The notes beneath the pieces were generated by a model. The model had not been told where the DNA came from and did no database searches. It saw only the letters and a program-made list of their open reading frames with translations. From contig NZ_JAPRAQ010000004.1 of assembly GCF_029989365.1 (NCBI RefSeq), forward strand, positions 186,001 to 250,000: a stretch of 64,000 bases of DNA, written 5' to 3'. Of the stretch, positions 53,523-62,807 are shown in pieces; the stretch's first letter is position 1, and the number at the start of each line of letters is the position of its first letter. This stretch comes from Bradyrhizobium sp. Arg816 (GTDB lineage: Bacteria; Pseudomonadota; Alphaproteobacteria; Rhizobiales; Xanthobacteraceae). Made by a program: the position numbers and the translations under genes.

Positions 53523-54345
53523 CTGATCCCGTCCTGCGGGCGGAGGCATCCGAGCCGCCGGCCGGTTCGTGGACGAAGCGCTTGCGGCGGAACAGCCCGC
53601 CACCGAATGTGACGAAAAGTTTACCCGCCAGCATGAAAGCCAGAGCAAACCACGTCAGCGCGTAGATCAGGTGGTTATTGGGAAAGCGGATCACGGTCAA
53701 TCCGCCGATCGGGCCGCTGCCGGAAAGTGATCCGGCGTCTGCATCGATGAAGAAGGGCGCGACCTCATGGAGGCCGCGCGCTGCCGCAATCGCGGCGACA
53801 TCCCGCGAATACCAGCGGTTGTGCTGGGGCACGTTGTTCCTGAGAAAACCGCCTTGCGGCTCGGTCATGCGGAGCAGGCCCGTGATCTCGACCTGGCCGT
53901 CCGGATTGCCGCTCTGGCGCGTCGATGCGTCGCGCCGCTCGGACGGCACGAAGCCGCGATTGACCAGGACCAGCGCGCCGTCGCCGCGCTGAAGCGGCGT
54001 CAGCACCCAATAGCCGGGGCCTTCCTCGGTCACGGCCTGAACCAGTGTCTCGCGGTCATGCAGGAAGCGGCCGGTGACGCTGACGTGCCTGTATTCGTCG
54101 CTTGCGGTGGAGACGGCCGGCCAGGCCGCGGGCGACGGGATCGGCTGGGCCGGGGCATGGACGCGCTGCTCGACGCGGTCGATCAGCGCCAATTTCCAGG
54201 TGCGCCGTTCGATCTGCCAGACGCCGAGCGCGATCAGAACAGCAAAGGCGGTGAGCGCGAGGGCCGTGAGCCACAGAGACGGGAAGCGCGCAGCCTTGCC
54301 GCGCGCCCCATCCGCCTTGCTCGTCACGGTCCGGATCTCGCTCAC
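53494..54345 (-). CDS. SURF1-family oxidase assembly protein
   Basis: 283 residues from GTG 54345, which overlaps the cyoD stop (GTGA). Two membrane segments flank a periplasmic domain: first L-T-A-L-A-L-T-A-F-A-V-L-I-A-L-G-V-W-Q-I-E-R-R with the typical G-x-W-Q-x-x-R motif, last L-I-Y-A-L-T-W-F-A-L-A-F-M-L. SURF1 proteins help insert haem into haem-copper oxidases. Here it follows the bo3-type subunits, as in many alphaproteobacteria. The 3' end overlaps the regB start by 29 bases if ATG 53522 is used. Confidence 0.93.
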   Translation of the reverse strand: MSEIRTVTSKADGARGKAARFPSLWLTALALTAFAVLIALGVWQIERRTWKLALIDRVEQRVHAPAQPIPSPAAWPAVSTASDEYRHVSVTGRFLHDRETLVQAVTEEGPGYWVLTPLQRGDGALVLVNRGFVPSERRDASTRQSGNPDGQVEITGLLRMTEPQGGFLRNNVPQHNRWYSRDVAAIAAARGLHEVAPFFIDADAGSLSGSGPIGGLTVIRFPNNHLIYALTWFALAFMLAGKLFVTFGGGLFRRKRFVHEPAGGSDASARRTGSDAGTIVEST

Positions 54346-54722
54346 TTCATTCCCGTCATCTCGTGCATCGGCATCATGTTGCTGTTGAGGTGGTTCATCA
54401 CCCACAGCGACCCGGACAGCGCGATCACCACCATGACGATGGTGAAGATCAGTGCCATCATGCTCCAGCCGTTCTCGGACTTGGTGTTCATGTGCAGGAA
54501 GTAGATCATGTGCACGACGATCTGCACGACCGCGAAGGCCATGATGACCAGCGCGGTGATCTGCTTGCTCGGCAGCGCGCCGCTCATCACCAGCCAGAAC
54601 GGGATCGCGGTCAGCACGACCGAGAGCACGAAGCCGAGCATGTAGCCCGAGAACGTGCTGTGCGCGTGGCCGTCGTCGTGGTGATGGTCGCCCGCGTGAG
54701 CGGCGTGGGTATCGGTGTTCAT
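54342..54722 (-). CDS. cyoD: Cytochrome o ubiquinol oxidase subunit IV
   Basis: 126 residues from ATG 54722 (GGGAG upstream), starting inside the cyoC stop (ATGA). A His-rich N-terminus (H-A-G-D-H-H-H-D-D-G-H-A-H) precedes three membrane segments, with the conserved V-H-M-I-Y-F-L-H-M motif. Small stabilising subunit of the bo3-type quinol oxidase. The unusually His-rich tip might bind metal. Confidence 0.94.
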   Translation of the reverse strand: MNTDTHAAHAGDHHHDDGHAHSTFSGYMLGFVLSVVLTAIPFWLVMSGALPSKQITALVIMAFAVVQIVVHMIYFLHMNTKSENGWSMMALIFTIVMVVIALSGSLWVMNHLNSNMMPMHEMTGMK

Positions 54723-55348
54723 CGCAGAACTCCCAGGAGATAGACGAAGGTGAAGACGCCGATCCAGACCACATCGAGGAAGTGCCAGAACATCGACAGG
54801 CACATCAGGCGGCGGCGGTTGGCTTCGATCAGGCCGAACTTCCAGACCTGCACCATCAACGTCACCAGCCAGATCAGGCCGCAGGAGACGTGCAGGCCGT
54901 GGGTGCCAACCAGGGTGAAGAAGGCGGACAGGAAGGCGCTGCGCTGGGGCGTCGCGCCTTCATGGATCATGTGGGCGAACTCGGAGAGCTCGATGCCGAT
55001 GAAGGCGAGGCCGAACAGGCCGGTGATCGCCAGCCACATCTGGGTCTGGGCGATCTTGTTCTGCTGCATCGTCAGCATGGCAAAGCCATAGGTGATCGAC
55101 GACAGCAGCAGCATCGAGGTGTTCACGGCGACCAGCGGCAGCTCGAACAGGTCCTTCGGGGCGGGACCGGCGGCGTAGTTGCCGCCGAGCACGCCGAAGG
55201 CGGCGAACAGCATCGCGAAGATGAGACAGTCGCTCATCAGGTAGATCCAGAAGCCGAGCGAGGTGCTGTAGCCTTCGGGATGCGGGTGTTCGTCGGCGAG
55301 GTAGAACATCGGCTCGCCGGTCTGGGCGGGATTGACAGAGACAGTCAT
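54719..55348 (-). CDS. cyoC: Cytochrome o ubiquinol oxidase subunit III
   Basis: 209 residues with five membrane segments, typical of CyoC (G-F-W-I-Y-L-M-S-D-C-L-I-F, T-H-G-L-H-V-S-C-G-L-I-W, W-H-F-L-D-V-V-W-I). It starts right at the end of cyoB and overlaps cyoD by four bases, so subunits are made in order. Confidence 0.96.
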   Translation of the reverse strand: MTVSVNPAQTGEPMFYLADEHPHPEGYSTSLGFWIYLMSDCLIFAMLFAAFGVLGGNYAAGPAPKDLFELPLVAVNTSMLLLSSITYGFAMLTMQQNKIAQTQMWLAITGLFGLAFIGIELSEFAHMIHEGATPQRSAFLSAFFTLVGTHGLHVSCGLIWLVTLMVQVWKFGLIEANRRRLMCLSMFWHFLDVVWIGVFTFVYLLGVLR

Positions 55349-57346
55349 TTACTTGGCTCCGGCGAGCAGTTTGGTACGCGCGTCCTCGGTCCGGATGACG
55401 TCTTCAGCCGGAATGTCGAAGTCGCGGTGATAGTTGAAGGTGTGACCGATCCCGACGACGAGCATCGCGATGAAGCTCCCAGCCGCCAGCCACCAGATGT
55501 ACCAGATCAGGCCAAATCCCATTGCGGTGGCGAAGCCGGCGAGGATGATGCCGGTGCCGGTGCTGCTGGGCATGTGGATCGGCCTGAACCCGGTGAGCGG
55601 ACGCTGGTAGCCGCGCTTCTTCATGTCCCACCACGCGTCATTGTCGTGAACGACGGGGGTGAAAGCGAAGTTGTAGTCCGGCGGGGGTGAGGAGGTCGCC
55701 CATTCCAGAGTGCGCGCATCCCAGGGATCGCCGGTGACGTCCTTGAGCTGCTCGCGCTTGAGGAAAGAGACCGCGAACTGCATCAGCATGCAGAGGATGC
55801 CGAGGAAGACGAGGAAGGCGCCGATCGCGGCGATGACGAACCAGATCTGGAGGCTGGGATCGTCGAACACGCGCAGGCGGCGGGTCACGCCCATCAGGCC
55901 GAGCACGTAGAGCGGCATGAAGGCGAGGTAGAAGCCGACGACCCAGAACCAGAACGACAGCTTGCCCCAGAACACATCGAGCTTGAAGCCGAACGCCTTC
56001 GGGAACCAGTAATTGATGCCGGCAAAGGCGCCGAACACCACGCCGCCGATGATCACGTTGTGGAAATGCGCGATCAGGAACAGGCTGTTGTGCAGAACGA
56101 AGTCGGCCGGCGGCACCGCCAGCAGCACGCCGGTCATGCCGCCGAGCACGAAGGTCAGCATGAACGCGATCGTCCACAACATCGGCAGCTCGTAGCGGAT
56201 ACGGCCGCGATACATCGTGAACAGCCAGTTGAACATCTTCGCGCCCGTCGGGATCGAGATGATCATCGTGGTGATGCCGAAGAACGAGTTGACGCTGGCG
56301 CCGGAGCCCATCGTGAAGAAGTGGTGCAGCCAGACCAGGTACGACAGGATGGTGATGACCACCGTGGCGTAGACCATCGAGGTGTAGCCGAACAGGCGCT
56401 TGCCCGAGAAGGTCGAGGTGACCTCCGAGAAGACGCCGAAGGCGGGGAGAACCAGGATGTAGACCTCGGGATGGCCCCAGATCCAGATCAGGTTCACGTA
56501 CATCATCGGGCTGCCGCCGAAATCGTTCGTGAAGAAGTTGGTGCCGACGTAGCGATCGAGCGAGAGCAGCGCGAGCACGACGGTCAGAACGGGGAAGGAG
56601 GCGACGATCAGGATGTTGGTGCAGAGCGAGGTCCAGGTGAAGACCGGCATCTTCATCATGGTCATGCCGGGGCACCGCAACTTGACGATGGTACAGATCA
56701 GGTTGATGCCGGATAACGTCGTGCCGACGCCGGCGACCTGCAGCGCCCAGATGTAATAGTCGACGCCGACATCAGGACTGTAGCCGATGTTCGACAACGG
56801 CGGATAAGCCAGCCAGCCGGTGCGGGCGAATTCGCCGATGAACAGCGAGGCCATCACCAGCACCGCGCCGCCGACCGTCATCCAGAAGCTGAAATTGTTC
56901 AGGAACGGGAACGACACGTCGCGTGCGCCGATCTGGAGCGGCACGACATAGTTCATCAGGCCCGTGACCAGCGGCATCGCCACGAAGAAGATCATGATCA
57001 CGCCGTGGGCGGTGAAGACCTGGTCGTAGTGATGGGCGTTGAGATAGCCTTCGGAGCCGTTGAACGCGAGCATCTGCTGGCCACGCATCATTAGCGCGTC
57101 CGCGAAGCCGCGCAGCAGCATCACGATGCCGAGGATCATGTACATGATGCCGATGCGCTTGTGGTCCACCGTGGTGAACCATTCGCGCCAGAGGTAGCCC
57201 CACAGGCGGAAATAGGTGAGGCCGGCGAGCAGCGTGGCGCCGCCGAGCGCGACCACCGCGAAGGTGCCGACGACGATCGGCTCGTGCAGCGGCAGCGATT
57301 CGAGGCCGAGCCGGCCGAAGATGAGCTTGAGAAGATCAGGAGACAT
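55349..57346 (-). CDS. cyoB: Cytochrome o ubiquinol oxidase subunit I
   Basis: 665 residues. Catalytic haem-copper subunit of the bo3-type quinol oxidase, with about 15 membrane segments. Haem and CuB ligands are visible: [10 protein letters not shown] (low-spin haem His), [10 protein letters not shown] (CuB His and Tyr cross-link region), Y-L-V-W-L-H-H-F (two CuB His) and [11 protein letters not shown] (haem o3 and low-spin haem His). It pumps protons while reducing oxygen with ubiquinol. Confidence 0.97.
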   Translation of the reverse strand: MSPDLLKLIFGRLGLESLPLHEPIVVGTFAVVALGGATLLAGLTYFRLWGYLWREWFTTVDHKRIGIMYMILGIVMLLRGFADALMMRGQQMLAFNGSEGYLNAHHYDQVFTAHGVIMIFFVAMPLVTGLMNYVVPLQIGARDVSFPFLNNFSFWMTVGGAVLVMASLFIGEFARTGWLAYPPLSNIGYSPDVGVDYYIWALQVAGVGTTLSGINLICTIVKLRCPGMTMMKMPVFTWTSLCTNILIVASFPVLTVVLALLSLDRYVGTNFFTNDFGGSPMMYVNLIWIWGHPEVYILVLPAFGVFSEVTSTFSGKRLFGYTSMVYATVVITILSYLVWLHHFFTMGSGASVNSFFGITTMIISIPTGAKMFNWLFTMYRGRIRYELPMLWTIAFMLTFVLGGMTGVLLAVPPADFVLHNSLFLIAHFHNVIIGGVVFGAFAGINYWFPKAFGFKLDVFWGKLSFWFWVVGFYLAFMPLYVLGLMGVTRRLRVFDDPSLQIWFVIAAIGAFLVFLGILCMLMQFAVSFLKREQLKDVTGDPWDARTLEWATSSPPPDYNFAFTPVVHDNDAWWDMKKRGYQRPLTGFRPIHMPSSTGTGIILAGFATAMGFGLIWYIWWLAAGSFIAMLVVGIGHTFNYHRDFDIPAEDVIRTEDARTKLLAGAK

Positions 57347-57357
57347 GCGGGATCTCT

Positions 57358-58518
57358 TTAGGAGTCTGACTTCGGACGTTGTCCGAGGAAGAAGGACGAG
57401 GACTTCAGCGGCGTGAACGTCGGCCGCCTCAGGCCGGCGCCGAGCAGCGGCGCGGTGTCAGTGGGGGCCGTGATGGAGGCGGTGGTCTTGCCCTGCGGCG
57501 CATCGGGCGTGCAGGTGCCGGCGACGAAGGTCGGCTCCGGCCCGAGCGGGCTGCCGCGGCGGGCGTACTTGTCGTAGGCGAGCGGCAGGGTGTTGTTCAG
57601 GCCCTCATGGCCGTTGCCGCCCTTGGCGTCGATCGCCATCATCTCGCTCTGGCACATCTTGCCCGTCTCGACGCACATGTTGAGGATCAGGCGGTAGAGA
57701 TCGGAATCGATGGTGCCGTAGCGGCGCACCGGCTCGTTCTGGCTGGGCTTCTCCAACTGGAGATATTCGGCGCGGCCGAGCGAGCCACCGGCGGACTTGG
57801 CGCTGGCGATCCAGGCATCAAAGCCCTTGTCGTCGAGGCCCTGGAAGTTGAAGTGCATGCCGGAGAAGCCGGCGCCGCTGTAGTTCGCCGAAAAGCCCTT
57901 ATAGGTGCCGGGATGGTTCACCACGGCGTGGAGCTTCGTCTCCATGCCCGGCATCGCGTAGATCTGGCCGGCGAGCGCGGGGATATAGAACGAGTTCATC
58001 ACCGAAGAGGCGGTGATGCGGAATTTGATCGGACGATCGACCGGAGCAGCGAGGTCGTTGACGGTGGCGATGCCGTAGTCCGGATAGATGAAGAGCCACT
58101 TCCAGTCGAGCGCGACGACGTCGACCTCGAGCGGGGCCTTGGACTGGTCCACGGCCTGCTCCGCTTTGATGCGGCCGAGCGTGCGGTAGGGGTCGAGCAG
58201 ATGCGTGCCCATCCAGGTCAGCGCGCCCAGGCAGATGATGATCAGCAGCGGCGCCGACCAGATCACCAGCTCGAGCTTGGTCGAGTGGTCCCAATCCGGC
58301 TCGTAGCGGGCCGAGGTGTTGGACTGGCGATAGCGCCACGCGAACAGCACCGTCAGCGCCATCACGGGGACGACGATCAGGAGCATCAGGACGGTGGAGA
58401 TGATGACGAGGTCGCGCTGTTGCGCTGCGATATCGCCGGCAGGCGCCAGCACGACGTAGTTGCAGCCGCTGAGCGCAGCTGCCAGAGGTAGCAGCGCCAG
58501 GATCTTGAGACGGGACAC
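57358..58518 (-). CDS. cyoA: Cytochrome o ubiquinol oxidase subunit II
   Basis: 386 residues from GTG 58518, giving a lipoprotein signal ending L-S-G-C; TTG 58605 would add an unlikely 29 residues. Two membrane segments follow, then a cupredoxin-like periplasmic domain that lacks the CuA ligands of cytochrome c oxidases, as expected for quinol oxidases ([28 protein letters not shown]). First gene of cyoABCD-surf1-regB-regA; promoter and operator probably lie in 58519-58700. Confidence 0.95.
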   Translation of the reverse strand: MSRLKILALLPLAAALSGCNYVVLAPAGDIAAQQRDLVIISTVLMLLIVVPVMALTVLFAWRYRQSNTSARYEPDWDHSTKLELVIWSAPLLIIICLGALTWMGTHLLDPYRTLGRIKAEQAVDQSKAPLEVDVVALDWKWLFIYPDYGIATVNDLAAPVDRPIKFRITASSVMNSFYIPALAGQIYAMPGMETKLHAVVNHPGTYKGFSANYSGAGFSGMHFNFQGLDDKGFDAWIASAKSAGGSLGRAEYLQLEKPSQNEPVRRYGTIDSDLYRLILNMCVETGKMCQSEMMAIDAKGGNGHEGLNNTLPLAYDKYARRGSPLGPEPTFVAGTCTPDAPQGKTTASITAPTDTAPLLGAGLRRPTFTPLKSSSFFLGQRPKSDS

Positions 58519-58585
58519 GGGCCGAGCCTTATGAGAATGAGTTTCCTTTGCGGGCCCAAGGGGTAGCTGCGGCGCAGCAATCCGG

Positions 58586-58608
58586 ACATTGGACAATTTG
58601 TCCAATGT
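58586..58608. promoter_or_regulatory. Perfect inverted repeat between cyoA and the MFS gene
   Basis: ACATTGGACA (58586-58595), ATT, TGTCCAATGT (58599-58608): 10-bp perfect arms. It lies 68 bases upstream of cyoA and 93 bases upstream of the divergent MFS gene, a position typical of a shared operator. The binding protein is unknown. Confidence 0.6.
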
Positions 58609-58700
58609 TGCAGTGCGAAATGTTGGGTCACACAGGGGCGGATTGCCTGGCGCCCCGCCGGGCGGTCGGCTTTGGTTTTCAGGACGTTAAGGGCGCACGA

Positions 58701-60029
58701 ATGGCGACGGCACAGACCCCCGCAATGGCGGATATCCACTCGGGCGAGCACGGCCACGACCAGGCCAGTCCCGGCGAGATCGCCATCGGCGTCATCATCG
58801 GCCGCACCTCGGAATTCTTCGACTTCTTCGTCTACGCGATCGCCTCGGTGATCGTATTCCCGCGCCTGGTGTTCCCGTTCACGAGCGAGCTGACCGGCAC
58901 CCTCTATTCCTTCATGATCTTCGCGCTGGCCTTCGTGGCCCGGCCGATCGGAACCGTCATTTTCATGACGGTCGACCGCGAATACGGCAAAACGGCCAAG
59001 CTGGTCTCGGCGCTGTTTCTGCTCGGCACCGCCACGGTCGCGCTCGCGTTCCTGCCCGGCTATCACGACATCGGCGTTGCCGCGATCTGGCTGCTGGCGC
59101 TGGCGCGGATCGCGCAGGGTCTGGCCTGGGGCGGCGCCTGGGACGGCATGGCTTCGCTGCTGGCCCTGAACGCGCCACCGTCCAAGCGCGGCTGGTATGC
59201 GATGGTTCCGCAGCTCGGCGCGCCGCTCGGGTTGATCGTGGCGAGCGCGCTGTTCGCCTATTTCGCCGGTAACCTCTCGGCCGACGACTTCTTCGACTGG
59301 GGCTGGCGCTATCCGTTCTTCGTCGCCTTCGCCATCAACGTCGTGGCGCTGTTCGCGCGCCTGCGCATGGTGACGACGGAAGAATATTCTTCGTTGTTCG
59401 AGACCCGCGAACTGCAGCCCGCGCGTATCTCCGAGACCGTCGCGCGCGAAGGCCAGAACATCATGCTCGGTGCATTCGCGCCGCTGGCGAGCTTCGCGCT
59501 GTTCCACATGGTCACGGTGTTTCCGCTGTCCTGGGTGTTCCTGTTCACCCGCGAAAGCCCGGTGCGCTTCCTGATCATCGAGATCGTCGCCGCCGTGTTC
59601 GGCGTCGCGGCGATCGTGGCCTCCGGCATCATCGCCGACCGCGTCGGCCGCAAATCGCTGCTGATGGGATCGGCCATTGCGATCGCGATCTACAGCGGTT
59701 TTGCTCCGCAGCTGCTCGATGCCGGCGCGTTCGGTGAGACCATCTACATGGTGATCGGTTTCATCCTGCTGGGTCTCTCCTTCGGCCAGTCCTCGGGCGC
59801 GATCGCCTCGAACTTCCGGCAGGCGTACCGCTACACGGCTTCCGCGCTGACCTCGGATATGGCCTGGTTGTTCGGTGCCGGCTTCGCGCCGTTGGTGGCG
59901 CTGCTGCTCGCCACCAATCTCGGCGTCATCGCGTCGGGTGCGTATCTGCTGTCAGGCGCGTTCTGGACCCTGCTCGCACTCTGGCTCAGCGGCCAGCGCG
60001 AGGCGGGCGACATGGACGCGGGCGCTTAA
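58701..60029 (+). CDS. MFS transporter, metabolite:H+ symporter type
   Basis: 442 residues from ATG 58701. Twelve membrane segments are visible. Family motifs: G-R-T-S-E-F-F-D-F-F-V-Y-A near segment 1, R-P-I-G-T-V-I-F with the following D-R-E-Y-G-K loop, and D-R-V-G-R-K in the central loop, as in the sugar/metabolite-proton symporter group that includes ShiA, KgtP and ProP. Substrate unknown. Divergent from cyoA. Confidence 0.9.
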   Translation: MATAQTPAMADIHSGEHGHDQASPGEIAIGVIIGRTSEFFDFFVYAIASVIVFPRLVFPFTSELTGTLYSFMIFALAFVARPIGTVIFMTVDREYGKTAKLVSALFLLGTATVALAFLPGYHDIGVAAIWLLALARIAQGLAWGGAWDGMASLLALNAPPSKRGWYAMVPQLGAPLGLIVASALFAYFAGNLSADDFFDWGWRYPFFVAFAINVVALFARLRMVTTEEYSSLFETRELQPARISETVAREGQNIMLGAFAPLASFALFHMVTVFPLSWVFLFTRESPVRFLIIEIVAAVFGVAAIVASGIIADRVGRKSLLMGSAIAIAIYSGFAPQLLDAGAFGETIYMVIGFILLGLSFGQSSGAIASNFRQAYRYTASALTSDMAWLFGAGFAPLVALLLATNLGVIASGAYLLSGAFWTLLALWLSGQREAGDMDAGA

Positions 60030-60043
60030 TCAGCGCGGAGCTG

Positions 60044-60136
60044 GTAGGGTGGGCAAAGGCGCGTAGCGCCGTGCCCACCATCTCTCAACGATTGCGTTAG
60101 GGAATGGTGGGCACGCTTCGCTTTGCCCACCCTACG
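60044..60136. repeat. Dispersed palindromic repeat (GTAGGGTGGGCAAAG family), copy 2
   Basis: GTAGGGTGGGCAAAGGCGCG on the left returns inverted as GCTTCGCTTTGCCCACCCTAC on the right. Lies between convergent genes (MFS and M48 peptidase), where it may end both transcripts. Confidence 0.85.
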
Positions 60137-60142
60137 GCAGCA

Positions 60143-61651
60143 TCAATCCGCTACGACCTTCACGCGATCCCGTACCTTCACCTGCGCGGTGCGATCGAGC
60201 CCATTGAGCACGCGGAAGCGTTCGGCGGGATGATCGACACCGGCCATGCGGTGGGAGAGCGATTCCACGGTGTCGCCGGGCTGCACGGTGATGACCTTGA
60301 TGCGCAGCGGGCGCGCGGCCTGGATCTCGTCGAGCGTCAGGCGGCGGAATGAATTGACGGTCTCGCGCGCGTTGCGCTCGCTCTCGGTCGATTTCTGCCG
60401 TGTCGCGAAGATGAAGCGATAGACGTCGCTGCCGAAGCGCAACGCATAGACCTTGAACTGCCACTGATCGCCCTTGGCGGTGGCGGACGCGGCCGGAAAG
60501 CCGTTGATGGTGATGTCTTCGATGGAGGCCTTCTCGACGCCCTCCATCCAGCCGGAATTCAGGTAATCGCCGAGCGACTGCTCGGCCGGCACCCTCACGA
60601 CGTCGAAGCGCATCGCCTGCGAGCCGCCGTCGCGCACGCCGATCACCGCCTGCGCGGTGTTGTCGAGCGTGAAATTGTCCGGCGCCTGGAAGGTGAAGCC
60701 GAGTTTCGGGTGCAGGAAACGCCGGCCGCGCACAAAACCTTCGCTGGGATCTTCGCCATAGACGAGGTTGTCGATCGCGGCGAGGTAGGTCTCGCGGTCG
60801 CGCTCGGCGCCCTCGGGCGCCGCATATTGCCGCGCGATGGTCTGCGCATTCTGCACGCGCTCGGGGGTGGCCGGATGCGACGAGGTGAAATCCTGCGCGC
60901 GTGGATCGAGCGAGGTCTTGCCGACCTTGAGCTCGGCATTGCGCTCCATCGCCGAGAGGAAGCGGGCGGCACCATAGGGATCGAAATGTGCCTTGGCGGA
61001 AAGGCCGACGCCGATGCCGTCGGCCTCGAACTCCTGGTTGCGCGAAAAGCTCGCCATGGTGAGCTTGGTCTTGGCCAGCGCAAGCGCGGTGAGATCTGGA
61101 TCGTTGCTCATGTCGGTGACGACGCGGGTGACGATCGCGGCCTGGCGCGCCTGGTCCTCGCGCATCGCGGCGTGCTTGGACAGCACATGCGCCATCTCGT
61201 GGCTGAGCACGGAGGACAATTCCGAAGTATCGCTCGCAAGCGCAAGAAGTCCGCGGGTGACATAGAGCTGGCCGTTCGGCAGCGCGAACGCGTTCACGGC
61301 GCCGGAATTGAGAATGGTGACCTTATAGCCCTGGTCGGGGCGGTCGGACGCCGCGACGAGCCGGTCGACGGTCTTGCTGACCAGCGATTCGAGCCTGGGG
61401 TCGTCGTAGGTGCCGCCGTAGCTCGCCAGGATGCGCTCGTGCTCTTTTTCGGTGGCGGGGGTCTGCGCGACGGCCGGTTTCGGCTTGGGCATCGCCACGG
61501 TCGGCGGGGCCGCCGCGGTCTGGAACCGGTTCATGTCGCCGCAACCGGCAAGGGCTGAGCCCAGCACGAGGCACAGCGCGGCCGGCGCAGCCCGCAGGCG
61601 GCGGCGTTCACTCGATACGTGCCGTTCTAGCACCCCATTCACGTCGCTCAA
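60143..61651 (-). CDS. M48-family metallopeptidase lipoprotein with LysM-like C-terminus
   Basis: 502 residues from TTG 61651. Lipobox L-A-G-C37, then the peptidase domain with zinc site H151-E-M-A-H155 and the third ligand in N-Q-E-F-E-A-D (about 207-211). A second domain follows, and the last about 50 residues look like a LysM fold (I-T-V-Q-P-G-D-T-V-E-S-L-S-H-R-M), so it probably holds to peptidoglycan. Related to BepA/YfgC-type proteases that check outer-membrane protein assembly. The stop is next to a palindromic repeat. Confidence 0.93.
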   Translation of the reverse strand: MSDVNGVLERHVSSERRRLRAAPAALCLVLGSALAGCGDMNRFQTAAAPPTVAMPKPKPAVAQTPATEKEHERILASYGGTYDDPRLESLVSKTVDRLVAASDRPDQGYKVTILNSGAVNAFALPNGQLYVTRGLLALASDTSELSSVLSHEMAHVLSKHAAMREDQARQAAIVTRVVTDMSNDPDLTALALAKTKLTMASFSRNQEFEADGIGVGLSAKAHFDPYGAARFLSAMERNAELKVGKTSLDPRAQDFTSSHPATPERVQNAQTIARQYAAPEGAERDRETYLAAIDNLVYGEDPSEGFVRGRRFLHPKLGFTFQAPDNFTLDNTAQAVIGVRDGGSQAMRFDVVRVPAEQSLGDYLNSGWMEGVEKASIEDITINGFPAASATAKGDQWQFKVYALRFGSDVYRFIFATRQKSTESERNARETVNSFRRLTLDEIQAARPLRIKVITVQPGDTVESLSHRMAGVDHPAERFRVLNGLDRTAQVKVRDRVKVVAD

Positions 61652-61669
61652 CCCGTGCCTGGCCCTTTA

Positions 61670-62440
61670 TTAGGGCCTTACCCCTGTCGGCTCGTTTGCG
61701 CCCAGCAACTCGATCTGTCCCGCAAGGCGCACATCGATGCGCGGCCCTGTATTCCCCTCGACCCAGCCCCGGACGCGAATGCGTCGATTTTCCAGGGACT
61801 TAAGAGTAATCCCGGCGTTTTCGAACGCGGGTTGCGTGCGCTTTGAAATAGTCACGGCAAAGCCGCGTGTCCAGTTCCATCCGAAGTTGAGGTAGGTCAT
61901 TGTCCCAGCTTGCCGGACCGACAGGACTTTGCCCTCGACCACCATAAAGCGCCCGATCCCCGCCAAAATATCGTCCGGACTTTCCGCGTTTTTTATGGCC
62001 GACGGGTCAGCCCAGTTGCCCTTTTTTTGGCGCCGTGCCTCGGTCTCCGCCGCCATCAGGGCTGCCGCGCAGTCCTTGTCCGCGATCTCGGCGGAGACGA
62101 GGGCGTCGCCCTGGGCGAGCAGCACGGCCTGCACGGAGATGCCGCTGTCGCCGGCAAATATGAACGCAGCTTGGCGGCCGTAGCGGTCGGGCGTGTCGTC
62201 CGCGCTCCGCAGACTCACGTCGCGGCCGACGAGCAGCGAGGTCAGTGCCTGCTTCGTCGTCGCGGTCGGCTCGATTCCGGTGAGGCGGACTTCGCGGCCG
62301 TCATCGAGACGCACGCTGCGGGCATCGACCATCGCCGCGACGCGGCCTTCGCCCTGAGTCTCGAATTGGCACGGCGCGGCGAACGCAGTGTGAGCCGCGG
62401 CGAGAAGAAATGCGACGATGAGGTGAAGCCGTTGCGTCAC
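61670..62440 (-). CDS. Exported thermonuclease-like (SNase-fold) protein
   Basis: 256 residues from GTG 62440, chosen for the signal peptide that follows (LHLIVAFLLAAAHTAFAAP). The domain pattern G-R-V-A-A-M-V-D-A-R-S-V-R-L-D-D-G-R-E-V-R-L-T-G-I-E and D-R-Y-G-R-Q-A-A is that of staphylococcal-nuclease-like OB folds. The catalytic Arg/Glu set of true nucleases is not clearly complete, so it may not cut nucleic acid. It ends 18 bases before the M48 gene, with which it may be co-transcribed. Confidence 0.85.
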   Translation of the reverse strand: MTQRLHLIVAFLLAAAHTAFAAPCQFETQGEGRVAAMVDARSVRLDDGREVRLTGIEPTATTKQALTSLLVGRDVSLRSADDTPDRYGRQAAFIFAGDSGISVQAVLLAQGDALVSAEIADKDCAAALMAAETEARRQKKGNWADPSAIKNAESPDDILAGIGRFMVVEGKVLSVRQAGTMTYLNFGWNWTRGFAVTISKRTQPAFENAGITLKSLENRRIRVRGWVEGNTGPRIDVRLAGQIELLGANEPTGVRP

Positions 62441-62540
62441 ATGACCCGGAGAGGTTGCGTTGCGCTTTAGCTTTAACCCAAACGCGGCGAATGACGAAGG
62501 GGGCAGTCGACGTGTGACACTTCGCTTCTGCCTCACACTC

Positions 62541-62620
62541 CGTCATTGCGAGCGCAGCGAAGCAATCCAGCGTCTTTACACGGCGACAGTCTGGATTGCT
62601 TCGCTGCGCTCGCAATGACG
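62541..62620. repeat. Dispersed palindromic repeat (CGTCATTGCGAGCGCAGCG family)
   Basis: CGTCATTGCGAGCGCAGCGA-AGCAATCCAG on the left is the reverse complement of CTGGATTGCTTCGCTGCGCT-CGCAATGACG on the right, an almost perfect 30-bp stem. Lies between divergent genes in a 367-base gap that also holds AT-richer sequence before the binding-protein gene. Confidence 0.9.
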
Positions 62621-62807
62621 CGTGGAAGCAGGTGCGGTTCAATTTTCATTCCGCTTTGCGGAAAACATGCGCGGCAATCGTGCTGCCGCATCATCCCTCG
62701 CGCTTGCTGTGCTTTCGCGCATGCGGCATGATTGCGGCAACAGCTTCAACCAAGAGCAATAACCAAGCCGCCATCAGAGTACGGCGCGATAAGGGAGGTC
62801 TTTTTCG

